From CAWCPR01 sp963797475 (lineage in GTDB: Bacteria > Chloroflexota > Anaerolineae > Anaerolineales > UBA4823), in contig CAWCPR010000001.1 of NCBI GenBank assembly GCA_963797475.1, positions 1,922,001 to 1,986,000 of the forward strand: DNA of 64,000 nt, in the 5' to 3' direction. Position numbers and translations under genes: made by a program. This document shows positions 1 through 8,684 of this stretch, piece by piece. The notes under the pieces were generated by a model. The model did not search any database. It worked only from the letters and a program-made list of their open reading frames with translations, and had not been told where the DNA came from. The stretch's first letter is position 1. The number at the start of each line of letters is the position of its first letter.

Positions 1-720
1 ACCTGCCAAACCGGTCGCGCCACGGTAAACCTGGTCGTTTACGATGATACCTGCCCCAATACCGGTTGAGACTGTAATATATATAAGGTCGCTCACACCC
101 CGTCCAGCGCCATAATATTTTTCTGCCAGCGCTGCCGCAGATGTGTCGTGTTCTATAAAAACGGGCAGCCTGAAAACTCCTTGGAGAATATCTCGGATTG
201 GAAAATTCTGCAGGCGCATATTCAAAGAATCTCGGATGACCCCTTTTTCAGCGTCTACAGTCCCTGGAACACTGATCCCAATGCCAAGAACTGGACGACC
301 CTGAATAATGGGGTTAGCAAACAGATCCTGGCACACTTGAACGACCTGTTCTTGAATAACCTCCGGCTTCATTTCTCGAAAAGGCTGCCGGATGACATAC
401 AGGCAATGATTAGCTGCATCCAGAACTGCCCCGCGCAGCTCAACGCCGCTGAAATCCAACCCAAATACGACGCCCGCATCCGGGTTTACCTTGATAAGCG
501 AAGGTTGTCTGCCTCCGGAGGATTGACCTTTCTCGGTTTCGATAATCACTCCCGCATTTTTTAAATCCTGCACGAGACGCGTCACCGAGGGGAGCGCCAG
601 CCCGGTTATTTTTCCCAGCCTGGAGCGAGAAACCGAGCCCTCATACCAGATTTCTGAGAGCAGTAAAGACATCCTCTGGCTGTGTAGATCTTTTATGGTG
701 ATTTCTGATTTGTTGTCCAA
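1..720 (-). CDS. ROK-family transcriptional regulator (NagC/XylR type), partial
   Basis: Reading the minus strand from a TTG at 720 gives an open frame that runs off the left edge. Its first 60 residues form a winged-helix DNA-binding domain (SRSRLGKITGLALPSVTRLV), followed by a ROK sugar-kinase-like fold with GLDFSG and, near the edge, the motif GAGIIVNDQVYRGATGLAG. The HTH separates it from ROK kinases, so it should be a sugar-responsive repressor. It is divergent from the transporter/NagA operon, which it probably controls. No ATG lies between the upstream in-frame stop and the HTH, so TTG is the best start, though its ribosome site is weak. The C-terminal third is outside the window. Confidence 0.85.
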   Translation of the reverse strand, partial: MDNKSEITIKDLHSQRMSLLLSEIWYEGSVSRSRLGKITGLALPSVTRLVQDLKNAGVIIETEKGQSSGGRQPSLIKVNPDAGVVFGLDFSGVELRGAVLDAANHCLYVIRQPFREMKPEVIQEQVVQVCQDLFANPIIQGRPVLGIGISVPGTVDAEKGVIRDSLNMRLQNFPIRDILQGVFRLPVFIEHDTSAAALAEKYYGAGRGVSDLIYITVSTGIGAGIIVNDQVYRGATGLAG

Positions 721-753
721 GTTTGTGCCTGATTTTGCCCATTGACAACTTTA

Positions 754-770
754 TTATTTTATGGAAATAA
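754..770. promoter_or_regulatory. Candidate ROK operator 1 (inverted repeat)
   Basis: The site reads TTATTT, five bases, AAATAA: perfect 6-base arms. It lies 34 bases upstream of the proposed TTG start of the ROK regulator. ROK repressors such as NagC bind AT-rich palindromes of about 20 bp; assignment to this regulator is inference from position. Confidence 0.35.
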
Positions 771-884
771 GTATATATCGATTGTCCTCCAATTGTCAAG
801 CCGTGGATCAAATATGCATGGTAAAACCCCACCTCCACGCCTTATTGACATCAAATCCCAGATATGCTAAAATGGAACCAATAT

Positions 885-907
885 CTTATTTTCATTTTGA
901 ATAAAAG
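885..907. promoter_or_regulatory. Candidate ROK operator 2 (23-bp imperfect palindrome)
   Basis: CTTATTTTCA, three bases, TGAATAAAAG: eight of ten arm positions pair. The length and AT-rich arms resemble the 23-bp NagC-type site. It is located between the regulator and the binding-protein gene. Confidence 0.35.
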
Positions 908-1100
908 CCAGCATTACACAATAGTTTTGCCTGATGGAGGTGAATCATTAAACCTTTCCAGTTTCAGGTCTTTCCCAAAGTGTTGCTTCTCACGCAAACG
1001 GATATAATTCAAATAACTTTTCTTTAGAGTAGTAAAGAACGTTAATTGTGTGTGGACCATTCTATGCAAAAAAACCGGAACTATTCAAGAGGAGAAGAAA

Positions 1101-2813
1101 ATGAAACCGAAATTTCTGACTATCCGATGGTTTATTACCCTGGTGATTTTGGTAGGGCTTGTAAGCGCTTGCGTGCCAGCCGCACAACCGACGGCGCCAA
1201 CCAACGAGCCCCCGACTGCCCAGTCCCCGGCTTCCCAACCAACCCTACCCCAATCTGCAGCTCCCACAGAGGCTGTTTCTAGCGCTACAAGCGCCCCCCA
1301 GGGTGCTGCCGGCGACACCCAAACGTTGACCGTGCTAACTCCCAATGACACCCAGACTCTGGACCCGGCGGTCAATTACGATTTTTCCGGCGGGTTTTTC
1401 TTGATAAATTGTTATGAGGGCCTGGTGAAAGCGGTGGGAAGTAATGAGGCCAAGATCACACCCGCCCTGGCTGAGTCATGGGAAATCACTCCAGATGGCC
1501 TGACTTATACCTTCCACCTACGCAAAGGAGTTAAGTTCCATGACGGCACGCCGTTCAACGCCGAAGCTGTCAAATACTCCTTCGAAAGATTACTGAAGAT
1601 AAATATGGGCGCTGTGGCTAATTTTAATTCGATCGACAAAATTGATGCGGTAGATGAGCAAACCGTCGTGTTTACCCTCAAAGCTCCCTTCAACAGTTTT
1701 CTGTCTGCCCTGACATCCATGTGGGGCCCGGTGATCGTCAGCCCTACCGCCGTTAAAGCGCACGAGAAAGACAATGATATGGGGCAGGCCTGGCTCACCG
1801 AAAATGAGGCCGGTACTGGTCCCTATATGGTTGAGAAATGGGACCGCAATCAGCAGCTAACCCTGGTCCGCTATCCGGACTACTGGGGAGGTTGGGGAGA
1901 TAAATACCTGGAACGGATCATCATTCGCTTTGTGCCCGAAACAACGACCATGCGGCTCGAAATTGAGAAAGGTGACGCCGACATGGCGGTGGGCATGTCC
2001 TCCAACGAGGACCTGGACGCCTTGGCGAAAACACCCGACGTAACGGTAGAGGAATTCCCCGCTCTTAGCATTCGGGAAGTTCGCCTGAATACCACCAAGG
2101 CACCCCTAACGGATGTCAAAGTACGTCAGGCGTTGGCTTATTCGTTCGACTACGACCAGGCTGCCAACGGAATCCTAGGTGGACATGCCGTCCGTCTGGA
2201 CAGCGTCACCGCCAAAAATGTGGTTGGTTATTACAAACCTTCGTTCATGTACACAAAAGACCTGCAAAAAGCTAAAGAGTTACTGACGGAAGCCGGTTAT
2301 CCAAATGGAGGTTTCTCACTGGACTACATTTGGCTTTCGGGTCTGGATATCGACCGACAGATCGGCGAAATGTGGCAGGCCGATCTAAAGACGTTAGGCA
2401 TCGACCTGAAAATTCAGGAAATGCCTCTGAATACCTGGTGGGATGCCCAAGGACACCCTGAGACAGCACCTCAAATGATGATGGGTCAATGGGGTCTGGA
2501 CTACGCAGATGCAACCTCACAGATTTGGTTAATGTATTATTCTGGAAACTTTCCACCAACCGGTTCTAACTATTTTTATTATAAAAATGATAAAGTGGAC
2601 AAACTGATCGAACAGGCGCGGGTAGAGGGGGACCAGGCGAAGAAAGACTCGCTGTACCAGCAGGCCGTTGAAATGATCTACACCGATTCACCGGAAATCT
2701 GGGCAATGCAGACCAACGAGCGGATCGTCCACCGGTCCAATGTGTTCGGTTACCAGTACAATTTATCGTATTATAAAGAGGGTATCAATTTCTCAAAAAT
2801 GTATAAGCAGTAA
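1101..2813 (+). CDS. ABC transporter substrate-binding lipoprotein, family 5
   Basis: A 570-residue extracytoplasmic solute-binding protein of the SBP_bac_5 (peptide/nickel/oligosaccharide) family. The ATG at 1101 follows AGAGGAGAAGAAA and opens a lipoprotein signal (positively charged start, hydrophobic stretch, lipobox VSAC), then a Pro/Thr-rich linker of about 55 residues before the mature domain. The family hallmark FHLRKGVKFHDGTPFNAEAV is present, and the two-lobe fold runs to the end. It should deliver ligand to the two permeases downstream. Family 5 proteins bind peptides or glycans; the amino-sugar genes in the operon favour an oligosaccharide or glycopeptide, but that is inference. 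A strong terminator follows the stop, probably to make this protein more abundant than the permeases. Confidence 0.92.
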   Translation: MKPKFLTIRWFITLVILVGLVSACVPAAQPTAPTNEPPTAQSPASQPTLPQSAAPTEAVSSATSAPQGAAGDTQTLTVLTPNDTQTLDPAVNYDFSGGFFLINCYEGLVKAVGSNEAKITPALAESWEITPDGLTYTFHLRKGVKFHDGTPFNAEAVKYSFERLLKINMGAVANFNSIDKIDAVDEQTVVFTLKAPFNSFLSALTSMWGPVIVSPTAVKAHEKDNDMGQAWLTENEAGTGPYMVEKWDRNQQLTLVRYPDYWGGWGDKYLERIIIRFVPETTTMRLEIEKGDADMAVGMSSNEDLDALAKTPDVTVEEFPALSIREVRLNTTKAPLTDVKVRQALAYSFDYDQAANGILGGHAVRLDSVTAKNVVGYYKPSFMYTKDLQKAKELLTEAGYPNGGFSLDYIWLSGLDIDRQIGEMWQADLKTLGIDLKIQEMPLNTWWDAQGHPETAPQMMMGQWGLDYADATSQIWLMYYSGNFPPTGSNYFYYKNDKVDKLIEQARVEGDQAKKDSLYQQAVEMIYTDSPEIWAMQTNERIVHRSNVFGYQYNLSYYKEGINFSKMYKQ

Positions 2814-2828
2814 GGAAGCCGTGTCTGT

Positions 2829-2870
2829 GGTGGGCTGTCCAATAAGTATTTTGGACAGCCCACCTTTTTT
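2829..2870 (+). terminator. Intercistronic hairpin terminator after the binding-protein gene
   Basis: Perfect 14-bp stem (2829-2842 with 2851-2864, arm GGTGGGCTGTCCAA), 8-base loop and six T residues immediately after. It has the full form of a Rho-independent terminator but sits inside the operon, between the binding protein and the first permease. Partial termination or 3'-end protection here would raise the binding-protein to permease ratio. Confidence 0.88.
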
Positions 2871-2884
2871 GATAGGCAAAACCC

Positions 2885-3892
2885 ATGAAAACCTTCTTGA
2901 TCAGGCGCTTGACCTTATTAATCTTTGTGCTGATAGGGGTCTCGCTGCTGATTTTTACTATTTCACATGTTATCCCGTCCGATCCAGCGCGCCAGGCAGC
3001 CGGCCCGCATGCCACGACTGATCAAGTGGCGCTGCTCAGGGCGAAACTAGGCCTGGACAAGCCCCTACCCCAACAATATATTATCTATATGAGCGGGTTA
3101 CTGCACGGCGACCTGGGGTATTCCCTCTACAGCCGACGTCCGGTGATAGAAGATATTAAAGATTATTTTCCTGCAACGGTGGAATTAGCTTTTGTTGCCA
3201 TGTTGATCTGCTTGATCCTGGGTATCCCAATAGGTGTTCTGTCAGCAATTCACAAAGACCGCCTGATTGATCACCTGACCCGGGTAGTTTGTATCGGAGG
3301 GGTAGGCTTGCCCATCTTCTGGCTGGCTCTTTTGTTCCAACTGGTCCTATACCGTTGGCTGAACTGGCTGCCGGCCGGTGGTCGGATTGACCCTGGTCTG
3401 GCAAAGCCGGAAACCATCACCGGTTTGTACATAGTAGACAGCCTGGTTACAGGCAATTGGCCTGCTCTGCGCAGCAGCCTGCTTTATATCCTCATGCCTG
3501 CCATAACCCTGGCATTCGCCTCAGTGGCATGGGTAGCCAGGATCACACGCACCAGTATGCTGGAAACGCTTACCCAAGACTATATTCGCACCGCGCACAG
3601 CAAGGGGCTTCACGAGCGCCAGGTGATCTACTTGCATGCGTTGCGCAACGCCCTCATCCCTGCAATAACAATGATCGGCTTACAGACAGGGGCGCTACTC
3701 TCAGGAGCTTTTCTGGTGGAAATTATCTTCTCCTGGCCGGGGATTGGCTTCTACACCGTCAACGCCATTATGGCAATGGACTTCAACGCCATTATGACCA
3801 CAACCTTATTGGTCGCGGTCGTCTACACGATCACCAACCTGGTGGTCGACATCCTGTATGTGGCTATTGACCCGCGCATCAACTACTCATGA
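2885..3892 (+). CDS. ABC transporter permease, DppB type
   Basis: A 335-residue inner-membrane permease of the BPD_transp_1 family. The N-terminal segment LLIFVLIGVSLLIFTISHVIPSDPARQAAG is the classic DppB/OppB start: one helix followed by the periplasmic PSDPAR motif. About six transmembrane helices follow, with the EAA loop around ARITRTSMLETLTQDYIRTA and the GALLSGAFLVEIIFSWPG stretch. Its stop overlaps the next permease start (ATGA), indicating translational coupling. It should pair with the downstream DppC-type protein to form the channel. No ATP-binding subunit is encoded here. Confidence 0.93.
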   Translation: MKTFLIRRLTLLIFVLIGVSLLIFTISHVIPSDPARQAAGPHATTDQVALLRAKLGLDKPLPQQYIIYMSGLLHGDLGYSLYSRRPVIEDIKDYFPATVELAFVAMLICLILGIPIGVLSAIHKDRLIDHLTRVVCIGGVGLPIFWLALLFQLVLYRWLNWLPAGGRIDPGLAKPETITGLYIVDSLVTGNWPALRSSLLYILMPAITLAFASVAWVARITRTSMLETLTQDYIRTAHSKGLHERQVIYLHALRNALIPAITMIGLQTGALLSGAFLVEIIFSWPGIGFYTVNAIMAMDFNAIMTTTLLVAVVYTITNLVVDILYVAIDPRINYS

Positions 3893-4713
3893 ATCAACTT
3901 GTCATTTTCAAACGTAAGCCGTTGCTGTTTTTTCCGCTGATTATCGTTCTGGCTCTGATCATCCTGACCATTTTTGGCGAGAAGCTGGCGCCCTTCGACC
4001 CTCTGGCGATCAACATCCCGGCAAAACTTCATCCGCCCGAGATTACCCACCTCATGGGCACGGATGAGATGGGGCGCGATGTGCTCAGCCGTATCATGGC
4101 GGGGACACGCTATTCCACGGAAACAGTACTGGTTATCATGTCCTCCTGCTTGTTAATCGGCATCCTGGTGGGGACAACAGCCGGCTATTTCGGAGGGCGA
4201 ATTGACGAAGCCCTGATGCGTATCACAGATATATTCTTGGCCTTTCCACCTTTAATCCTGGCGCTGGCAATTGTGGCAGCCTTAGGTCCAGGTCTGACAA
4301 ATGCCATGCTGGCCATTTCGTTCGTTTGGTGGCCCTGGTATGCACGGATGGTGCGAGGCCAGGTGCTTCAGATCAAGGAACTTCAATACGTTTTAGCTGC
4401 TAAATCGATCGGTGCAAAGAACGCTCGAATTATGTTCAGGCACATCCTGCCTAACTGCTTGATGCCGATCATTGTTCAAGCGTCGATGGACATGGGCTCT
4501 GCTCTAGTAACTACCGCCGGGTTGAGTTTCATTGGATTAGGGGCTCAAGCTCCAACACCCGAGTGGGGTGCCATGATTGGCGTCGGTCGGCGCTATTTAT
4601 TGACAGCTTGGTGGCTTTCAACTTTCCCGGGGTTGGCTATCTTTGTCACCATCTTGGGATTGAACCTGTTAAGCGATGCCTTGCAGGATATCCTCTGGTC
4701 ACGCCAAATTTGA
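3889..4713 (+). CDS. ABC transporter permease, DppC type
   Basis: A 274-residue partner permease of the DppC/OppC class. It has an N-terminal helix, then APFDPLAINIPAKLHPPE and the family signature HLMGTDEMGRDVLSRIMAGTR, followed by five further helices and the EAA loop with VLAAKSIGAKNARIMFRHILPN. It starts four bases inside the preceding permease gene. The conserved GTDxxGRD motif makes the DppC class assignment firm; the substrate is not readable from sequence. Confidence 0.93.
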   Translation: MNQLVIFKRKPLLFFPLIIVLALIILTIFGEKLAPFDPLAINIPAKLHPPEITHLMGTDEMGRDVLSRIMAGTRYSTETVLVIMSSCLLIGILVGTTAGYFGGRIDEALMRITDIFLAFPPLILALAIVAALGPGLTNAMLAISFVWWPWYARMVRGQVLQIKELQYVLAAKSIGAKNARIMFRHILPNCLMPIIVQASMDMGSALVTTAGLSFIGLGAQAPTPEWGAMIGVGRRYLLTAWWLSTFPGLAIFVTILGLNLLSDALQDILWSRQI

Positions 4714-4745
4714 GGCGGTATTTGAGAAGCGCTTTGCAGACGAAC

Positions 4746-5404
4746 ATGGACACCGAAACCATCCTCAGCCTGGACCTAGGCGGCGCCAAACTGCTCGGAA
4801 TTTTGATAAATCGTTCCGTGAATATCAGCATGCGCTGGTCGTATTCAACTCCCAAAGGCAATCTGGCGGTTAGAGATGCGATCATCGATTTGATAGCAGA
4901 CATGCTGGCCTCTGCGAACGTTTTGAAGATTCAACCCTCCGGGATTGCCATCTGCGCACCAGGTTTTCTCGATATCCAAAGAGGGGTGATGATTGATGCG
5001 GACAACCTTCAGATCGAAAACCTGACGCTGACCCAACCCATCATCGACCGCTTTAATCTCCCTACCCGGTTATTTCATGATGCCAGGTCCGCCGCTTTAG
5101 GCGAGGCGCTTTTTGGCGCCGGTGGAGGAAGGCGTAATTTTGCTTATGTGAATATCGGTACCGGGGTCTCAGTTGGGCTTTACCTGGATGGGAAGATCTA
5201 TCATGGCGCAGTCTGGACCTGCTCAACCTGGAATGTATCATTTTGGGGGGAGGGGTATCCCAGATGGGGGATCTTCTGCTTACGCCTTTGAACCGATCGG
5301 TCGCCAGGTACGCCATCGAAACGGTGCCCATACTCCCATCTACCCTGGGAAGCGATGTTGGAGCGGTGGGCACAGCCGCATTTTATTTCTGTTTGGGAGA
5401 ATAA
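4746..5404 (+). pseudogene. ROK-family sugar kinase with internal deletion and frame change
   Basis: The frame from ATG 4746 encodes the N-terminal half of a ROK kinase: phosphate-binding LSLDLGGAKLLGIL, then GFLDIQRGVMIDADNL and NIGTGVSVGLYLDGKIYHGA (about 154 residues). After roughly 5207 the frame degenerates. A different frame carries the normal ROK C-terminus LDLLNLECIILGGGVSQMGD through LGSDVGAVGTAAF, ending at TAA 5402. The middle of the family, about 85-90 residues including the GHM segment and the zinc-binding CxCGxxGC motif, is absent. The gene was probably an amino-sugar kinase feeding NagA and now looks inactive, unless the gap is an assembly error. The next gene starts at 5407. 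Confidence 0.8.
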
Positions 5405-5406
5405 TT

Positions 5407-6390
5407 ATGATTAAAGCAGGAATCATCGGAGCCGGTTATATTGGCGAATTTCATGCACTCGCCTATTACAGCCTGCCCAACCTCAAGCTGGCATTGATAG
5501 TCGATCAGAATCTGGCCAACGCCCAAAAACTGGCCCGCCAGGTACAGGCCGAGGCCGCGTCTGACCTTAATGCTTTGATCGCCTCGGACGTCGACCTGGT
5601 GAGTATTTGTACGCCCACACCTAGCCACAAGGGGATCGCGAAAGCGCTCATGCAGGCGGGAAAACATGTCTTATGTGAAAAGCCAATTGCAAGGACGCTC
5701 GAGCAAGCGCAGTCCATGATTGAAATTGCGGACCAAACCGGTGTCAAGTTTATGGTTGCTCACGTCTCAAGGTATGAAGTAGACCACCGTAAAGCCAAAG
5801 TAATCCTGGAAAGAGGAGATATTGGCAGGCTACGCATGGCTTTTCATTCGATCACATCGCCATATCCCGGCTGGAGCATGCAAAACTGGCTAGGAGATGA
5901 AACCAAAAGCGGAGGTCCCATCGTCGACCTGGCTATTCACGGTGTAGATTATATGTTATGGCTGTTCAAGAGCCCCGTGGTGCGTGTTTATGCGTGTGGG
6001 TCTCAAAAGGTGAGCGGACATAACCATTACGTGCTGGCCAGTCTACAATTTGAAAATGGGGGGCTGGGTTTGATTGAAACGAGCTGGGCGCACCCATCCT
6101 CCGCTCCACTTTCTTGTAAAGTTGAGTTATGCGGCACCTACGGGCGAATTGCCTGGGATTATGATCAGATCAACGGGATGCACTCATTAATCGAGGGTCA
6201 GGGCCGGCATACTTACGTTCTGGAGGGCGAAAATTCGTATGCAGCTGAAATCGCTGACTTCATCGACTGCATCGAAAATGACCTGCCTTCTCCTATCCCC
6301 GGCAAGCAGGCAAAAGATGCCCTGCAGGTGTGCCTGGCAGCTTTGGAATCGCTTGAAAGCGGGCGTTGTATCGAGATCAAAACGTTTTAA
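5407..6390 (+). CDS. Gfo/Idh/MocA-family oxidoreductase (first of two)
   Basis: A 327-residue NAD(P)-dependent dehydrogenase. It begins with the Rossmann motif GIIGAGYIGEFHALAY, has the family's active-site CEKPIART around residue 95-102, and a C-terminal alpha/beta domain with GGPIVDLAIHGVDYMLWLF. The ATG at 5407 is preceded by GGGAGAATAATT. Members oxidise or reduce sugars, inositols and related polyols. In this amino-sugar operon it may oxidise or epimerise a sugar before deacetylation or phosphorylation. The exact substrate cannot be told. Confidence 0.88.
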   Translation: MIKAGIIGAGYIGEFHALAYYSLPNLKLALIVDQNLANAQKLARQVQAEAASDLNALIASDVDLVSICTPTPSHKGIAKALMQAGKHVLCEKPIARTLEQAQSMIEIADQTGVKFMVAHVSRYEVDHRKAKVILERGDIGRLRMAFHSITSPYPGWSMQNWLGDETKSGGPIVDLAIHGVDYMLWLFKSPVVRVYACGSQKVSGHNHYVLASLQFENGGLGLIETSWAHPSSAPLSCKVELCGTYGRIAWDYDQINGMHSLIEGQGRHTYVLEGENSYAAEIADFIDCIENDLPSPIPGKQAKDALQVCLAALESLESGRCIEIKTF

Positions 6391-6409
6391 AATGATAGGG
6401 AAAACGGCA

Positions 6410-7468
6410 ATGGACACCCAAACAATTGAAAAGAAGATTCGCATCGGTATGATCAGTTTTGCCCATACTGCACATGCTGTTTCTTATTCGTCAGCTCTCT
6501 CACACATAGATGGAGCAGAACTGGCAGCCATTTATGACGACAACGACGAACGTGGCCGGCTTTTTGCTAACCAATTTCAGGCGCCTTTCTACAAGAGCCT
6601 GGACGAAATGTTAAAGCGCGAGGACATCCAGGGCGTGATCGTCTGCTCACCCACCAACCGGCATCGTGATCTGGTCAGCGCTGCGGCCCAGGCTGGCAAG
6701 CACGTCCTGTGTGAGAAACCGATAGCCACGAACATGTCTGACGCGCAAGCGATGATTGCCGCCTGCAAATCAGCGGGAGTGATCCTGCAAATCCCCTTTG
6801 TCTGCCGTTTTTACCCGATGGTGAAAAAGGCCAAAAAGATCGTGGAGAGCGGTGAAATCGGTCGGGTGGTAGGTGTGGTGGGAGGCAATCGGGGGCGCCC
6901 ACCACTGTCGCCAGTGTATCCAGAATGGATCACTGACCCTGTCCAGGCAGGCGGAGGTGCCCTGTTGGACCACTCAGTTCACGTTACTGACTCTATGCGT
7001 TTCATCATTAATATGGAAGTTGAATCTGTTTTTGGCGTTTCGAGCGTTTTCGGTGAGCAAGGATTTAAAGTGGAGGACTGTGGACTTCTGTTTCTGACCT
7101 TCCAGAGCGGGGCGATCGGCACTGTGGACCCAAGCTGGTCCATACCGGAAAATAACCCCTATCATTATGATTTTTATCTGCGAATTTTGGGTGAAAAAGG
7201 GACCATCAGTCTGGATGACACCCGGCAAGCTCTGGTGGTGGCATCCGACCGTCCAGCGCAGCGTGGAGTGACCGCAGAGCCCATTGGAGTGGATGTTGAT
7301 GTCGAAATGGTGAAGCACTATATCCACTGCATTCGTCTTGGAGAGAACCAGTTTCCGGCTGCAAGCGGTGAAGATGGGTTGCGAGCACTTGAAATTGCTT
7401 TGGCAGCTTATGCTTCCATACGCGACCGGCAGCCAGTGAATCTTCCCCTAAAAGAGAGGCAATTATGA
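6410..7468 (+). CDS. Gfo/Idh/MocA-family oxidoreductase (second of two)
   Basis: A 352-residue member of the same family as its upstream neighbour, with the active-site stretch HVLCEKPIATNMSDAQAMI and GGGALLDHSVHVTDSMRFI. The Rossmann start is atypical (GMISFAHTAHAVSYSSAL): the glycine-rich loop is partly replaced, so coenzyme binding may differ. ATG 6410 has AGGG nine bases upstream; an in-frame ATG at 6392 has no ribosome site. It overlaps nagA by ATGA. Paired Gfo/Idh enzymes are common in glycoside catabolic operons and may act in sequence, for example oxidation followed by reduction. Confidence 0.87.
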   Translation: MDTQTIEKKIRIGMISFAHTAHAVSYSSALSHIDGAELAAIYDDNDERGRLFANQFQAPFYKSLDEMLKREDIQGVIVCSPTNRHRDLVSAAAQAGKHVLCEKPIATNMSDAQAMIAACKSAGVILQIPFVCRFYPMVKKAKKIVESGEIGRVVGVVGGNRGRPPLSPVYPEWITDPVQAGGGALLDHSVHVTDSMRFIINMEVESVFGVSSVFGEQGFKVEDCGLLFLTFQSGAIGTVDPSWSIPENNPYHYDFYLRILGEKGTISLDDTRQALVVASDRPAQRGVTAEPIGVDVDVEMVKHYIHCIRLGENQFPAASGEDGLRALEIALAAYASIRDRQPVNLPLKERQL

Positions 7469-8613
7469 TCGCTGTTCGCGCCGGTCAAATCCTGACTCCG
7501 CTCCGGAGCATAGAACCCGGCATCCTGTTCATCGAGAATGGAATTATAAAAGATGTAGTTATTGACCAGCAGCAAGACCTGGCAGACATGGATATTATCG
7601 AAGCCCGTGACAAAATCCTGGCGCCGGGCTTAATCGATCTGCATACTCACGGCATCGGTGGAATGCAGGGCATCGACGGCAAACCTGAGGATTTTGACAG
7701 GATGTCTGAGCTCTACGCCAGTCACGGGATCACAAGTTTTTTAGCCACCATCGGCGGAAAACGAGAGTTTATTGAAGCAGGCATCCGGGCAGTCCTTGAG
7801 AGCAAGGTTCAAGGGGCTGAAATCCTCGGAATCCACCTGGAGGGACCGTTCATCAACCCATCAAGGAAGGGTGCATTCCCCCTTGACACCATCGTTCCAC
7901 CGGATTTAATGCTTTTAAAACATTATCTGGATACGGCACAAGGCGCTATCCGCCTGATCACGTTGGCACCAGAACTGGAGCACGGATTGGAGCTGGTCCG
8001 TTACGCTAGCCAGGCCGGCGTGGTATGTTCGGCAGGCCATTCCCAGGCATCCTGGGAACAAATGATGGCAGCCATCCAGGCGGGAGTCAGCCATGTGACC
8101 CATACCTTCAACGGCATGGCGCCCCTCAACCATCGCGAGCCAGGTATCCTGGGGGCTGCGTTGATAGATGACCGCCTGACCGTCGAGATCATTGCAGATG
8201 GCATTCATATTCACCCGGCTGTTGTTAAATTACTGCTTCGTTGTAAGCCAGCCAACCGGGTGGTGGTGATCTCGGATTCGATCGGTGCAGCTGGTCTGCA
8301 AGACGGGACCTACCACTTTGAGGAGCTGGAAGTCACCATTGCAAATCATTCAGCCCGGCTTAGCGATGGAACCCTGGCAGGCAGCGTCACATCCCTTGAG
8401 AAAGAACTGATCAATCTGGTTCATTTTGGTGAGATTTCACTAAACAGCGCACTACAGTTTGCTAGTTTAAACCCGGCAACTGAAGTTGGTGTGGAAGGCA
8501 GAAAAGGATCACTGTCTCCTGGTAAGGACGCCGATCTGATCTGCCTGGATAGACAAACACTAAGTCTTCAGTGGTCGATAGCCCGAGGACGCCTATTTAA
8601 ACCAGAAAAATGA
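7465..8613 (+). CDS. nagA: N-acetylglucosamine-6-phosphate deacetylase
   Basis: A 382-residue amidohydrolase that hydrolyses GlcNAc-6-phosphate to glucosamine-6-phosphate and acetate in the cytoplasm. The family landmarks appear in order: LIDLHTHGIGG near residue 60, metal ligand Glu in ILGIHLEGPFINPSRKGAF, metal ligand His in CSAGHS and VTHTFNGMAPLNHREPGI, the substrate segment VEIIADGIHIHP, and the catalytic Asp in VVISDSIGAAG. Length is normal. Its start overlaps the preceding oxidoreductase, so it is co-translated. It is the strongest hint that the operon handles an N-acetylated amino sugar. No nagB is in the window. Confidence 0.94.
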   Translation: MIAVRAGQILTPLRSIEPGILFIENGIIKDVVIDQQQDLADMDIIEARDKILAPGLIDLHTHGIGGMQGIDGKPEDFDRMSELYASHGITSFLATIGGKREFIEAGIRAVLESKVQGAEILGIHLEGPFINPSRKGAFPLDTIVPPDLMLLKHYLDTAQGAIRLITLAPELEHGLELVRYASQAGVVCSAGHSQASWEQMMAAIQAGVSHVTHTFNGMAPLNHREPGILGAALIDDRLTVEIIADGIHIHPAVVKLLLRCKPANRVVVISDSIGAAGLQDGTYHFEELEVTIANHSARLSDGTLAGSVTSLEKELINLVHFGEISLNSALQFASLNPATEVGVEGRKGSLSPGKDADLICLDRQTLSLQWSIARGRLFKPEK

Positions 8614-8684
8614 TTTTCAAATTCAACCTGATTAGTCCATTCGGTTACTGTGTCTTGTTGTTAGCGGCTGCTATAGAATTATCT

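Larger units (their letters stand above)
721..1100. other. Divergent regulatory region between ROK regulator and ABC operon
   Basis: This 380-base AT-rich stretch holds no credible gene. It contains two imperfect palindromes listed separately (754-770 and 885-907), a TATAAT at 1003-1008 without a convincing -35 box, and the GAGGAG-like ribosome site at 1089-1094 just before the binding-protein gene. It is the natural place for the ROK regulator to act on both transcripts. Confidence 0.5.

Noticed and set aside
148..564. Plus-strand open frame of 138 codons
   Set aside because: It is antisense to the ROK regulator, whose motifs and HTH are unmistakable on the minus strand.
1003..1008. TATAAT upstream of the binding-protein gene as a defined promoter
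   Set aside because: No -35 box at 16-18 bases; kept only as a comment in the intergenic entry.
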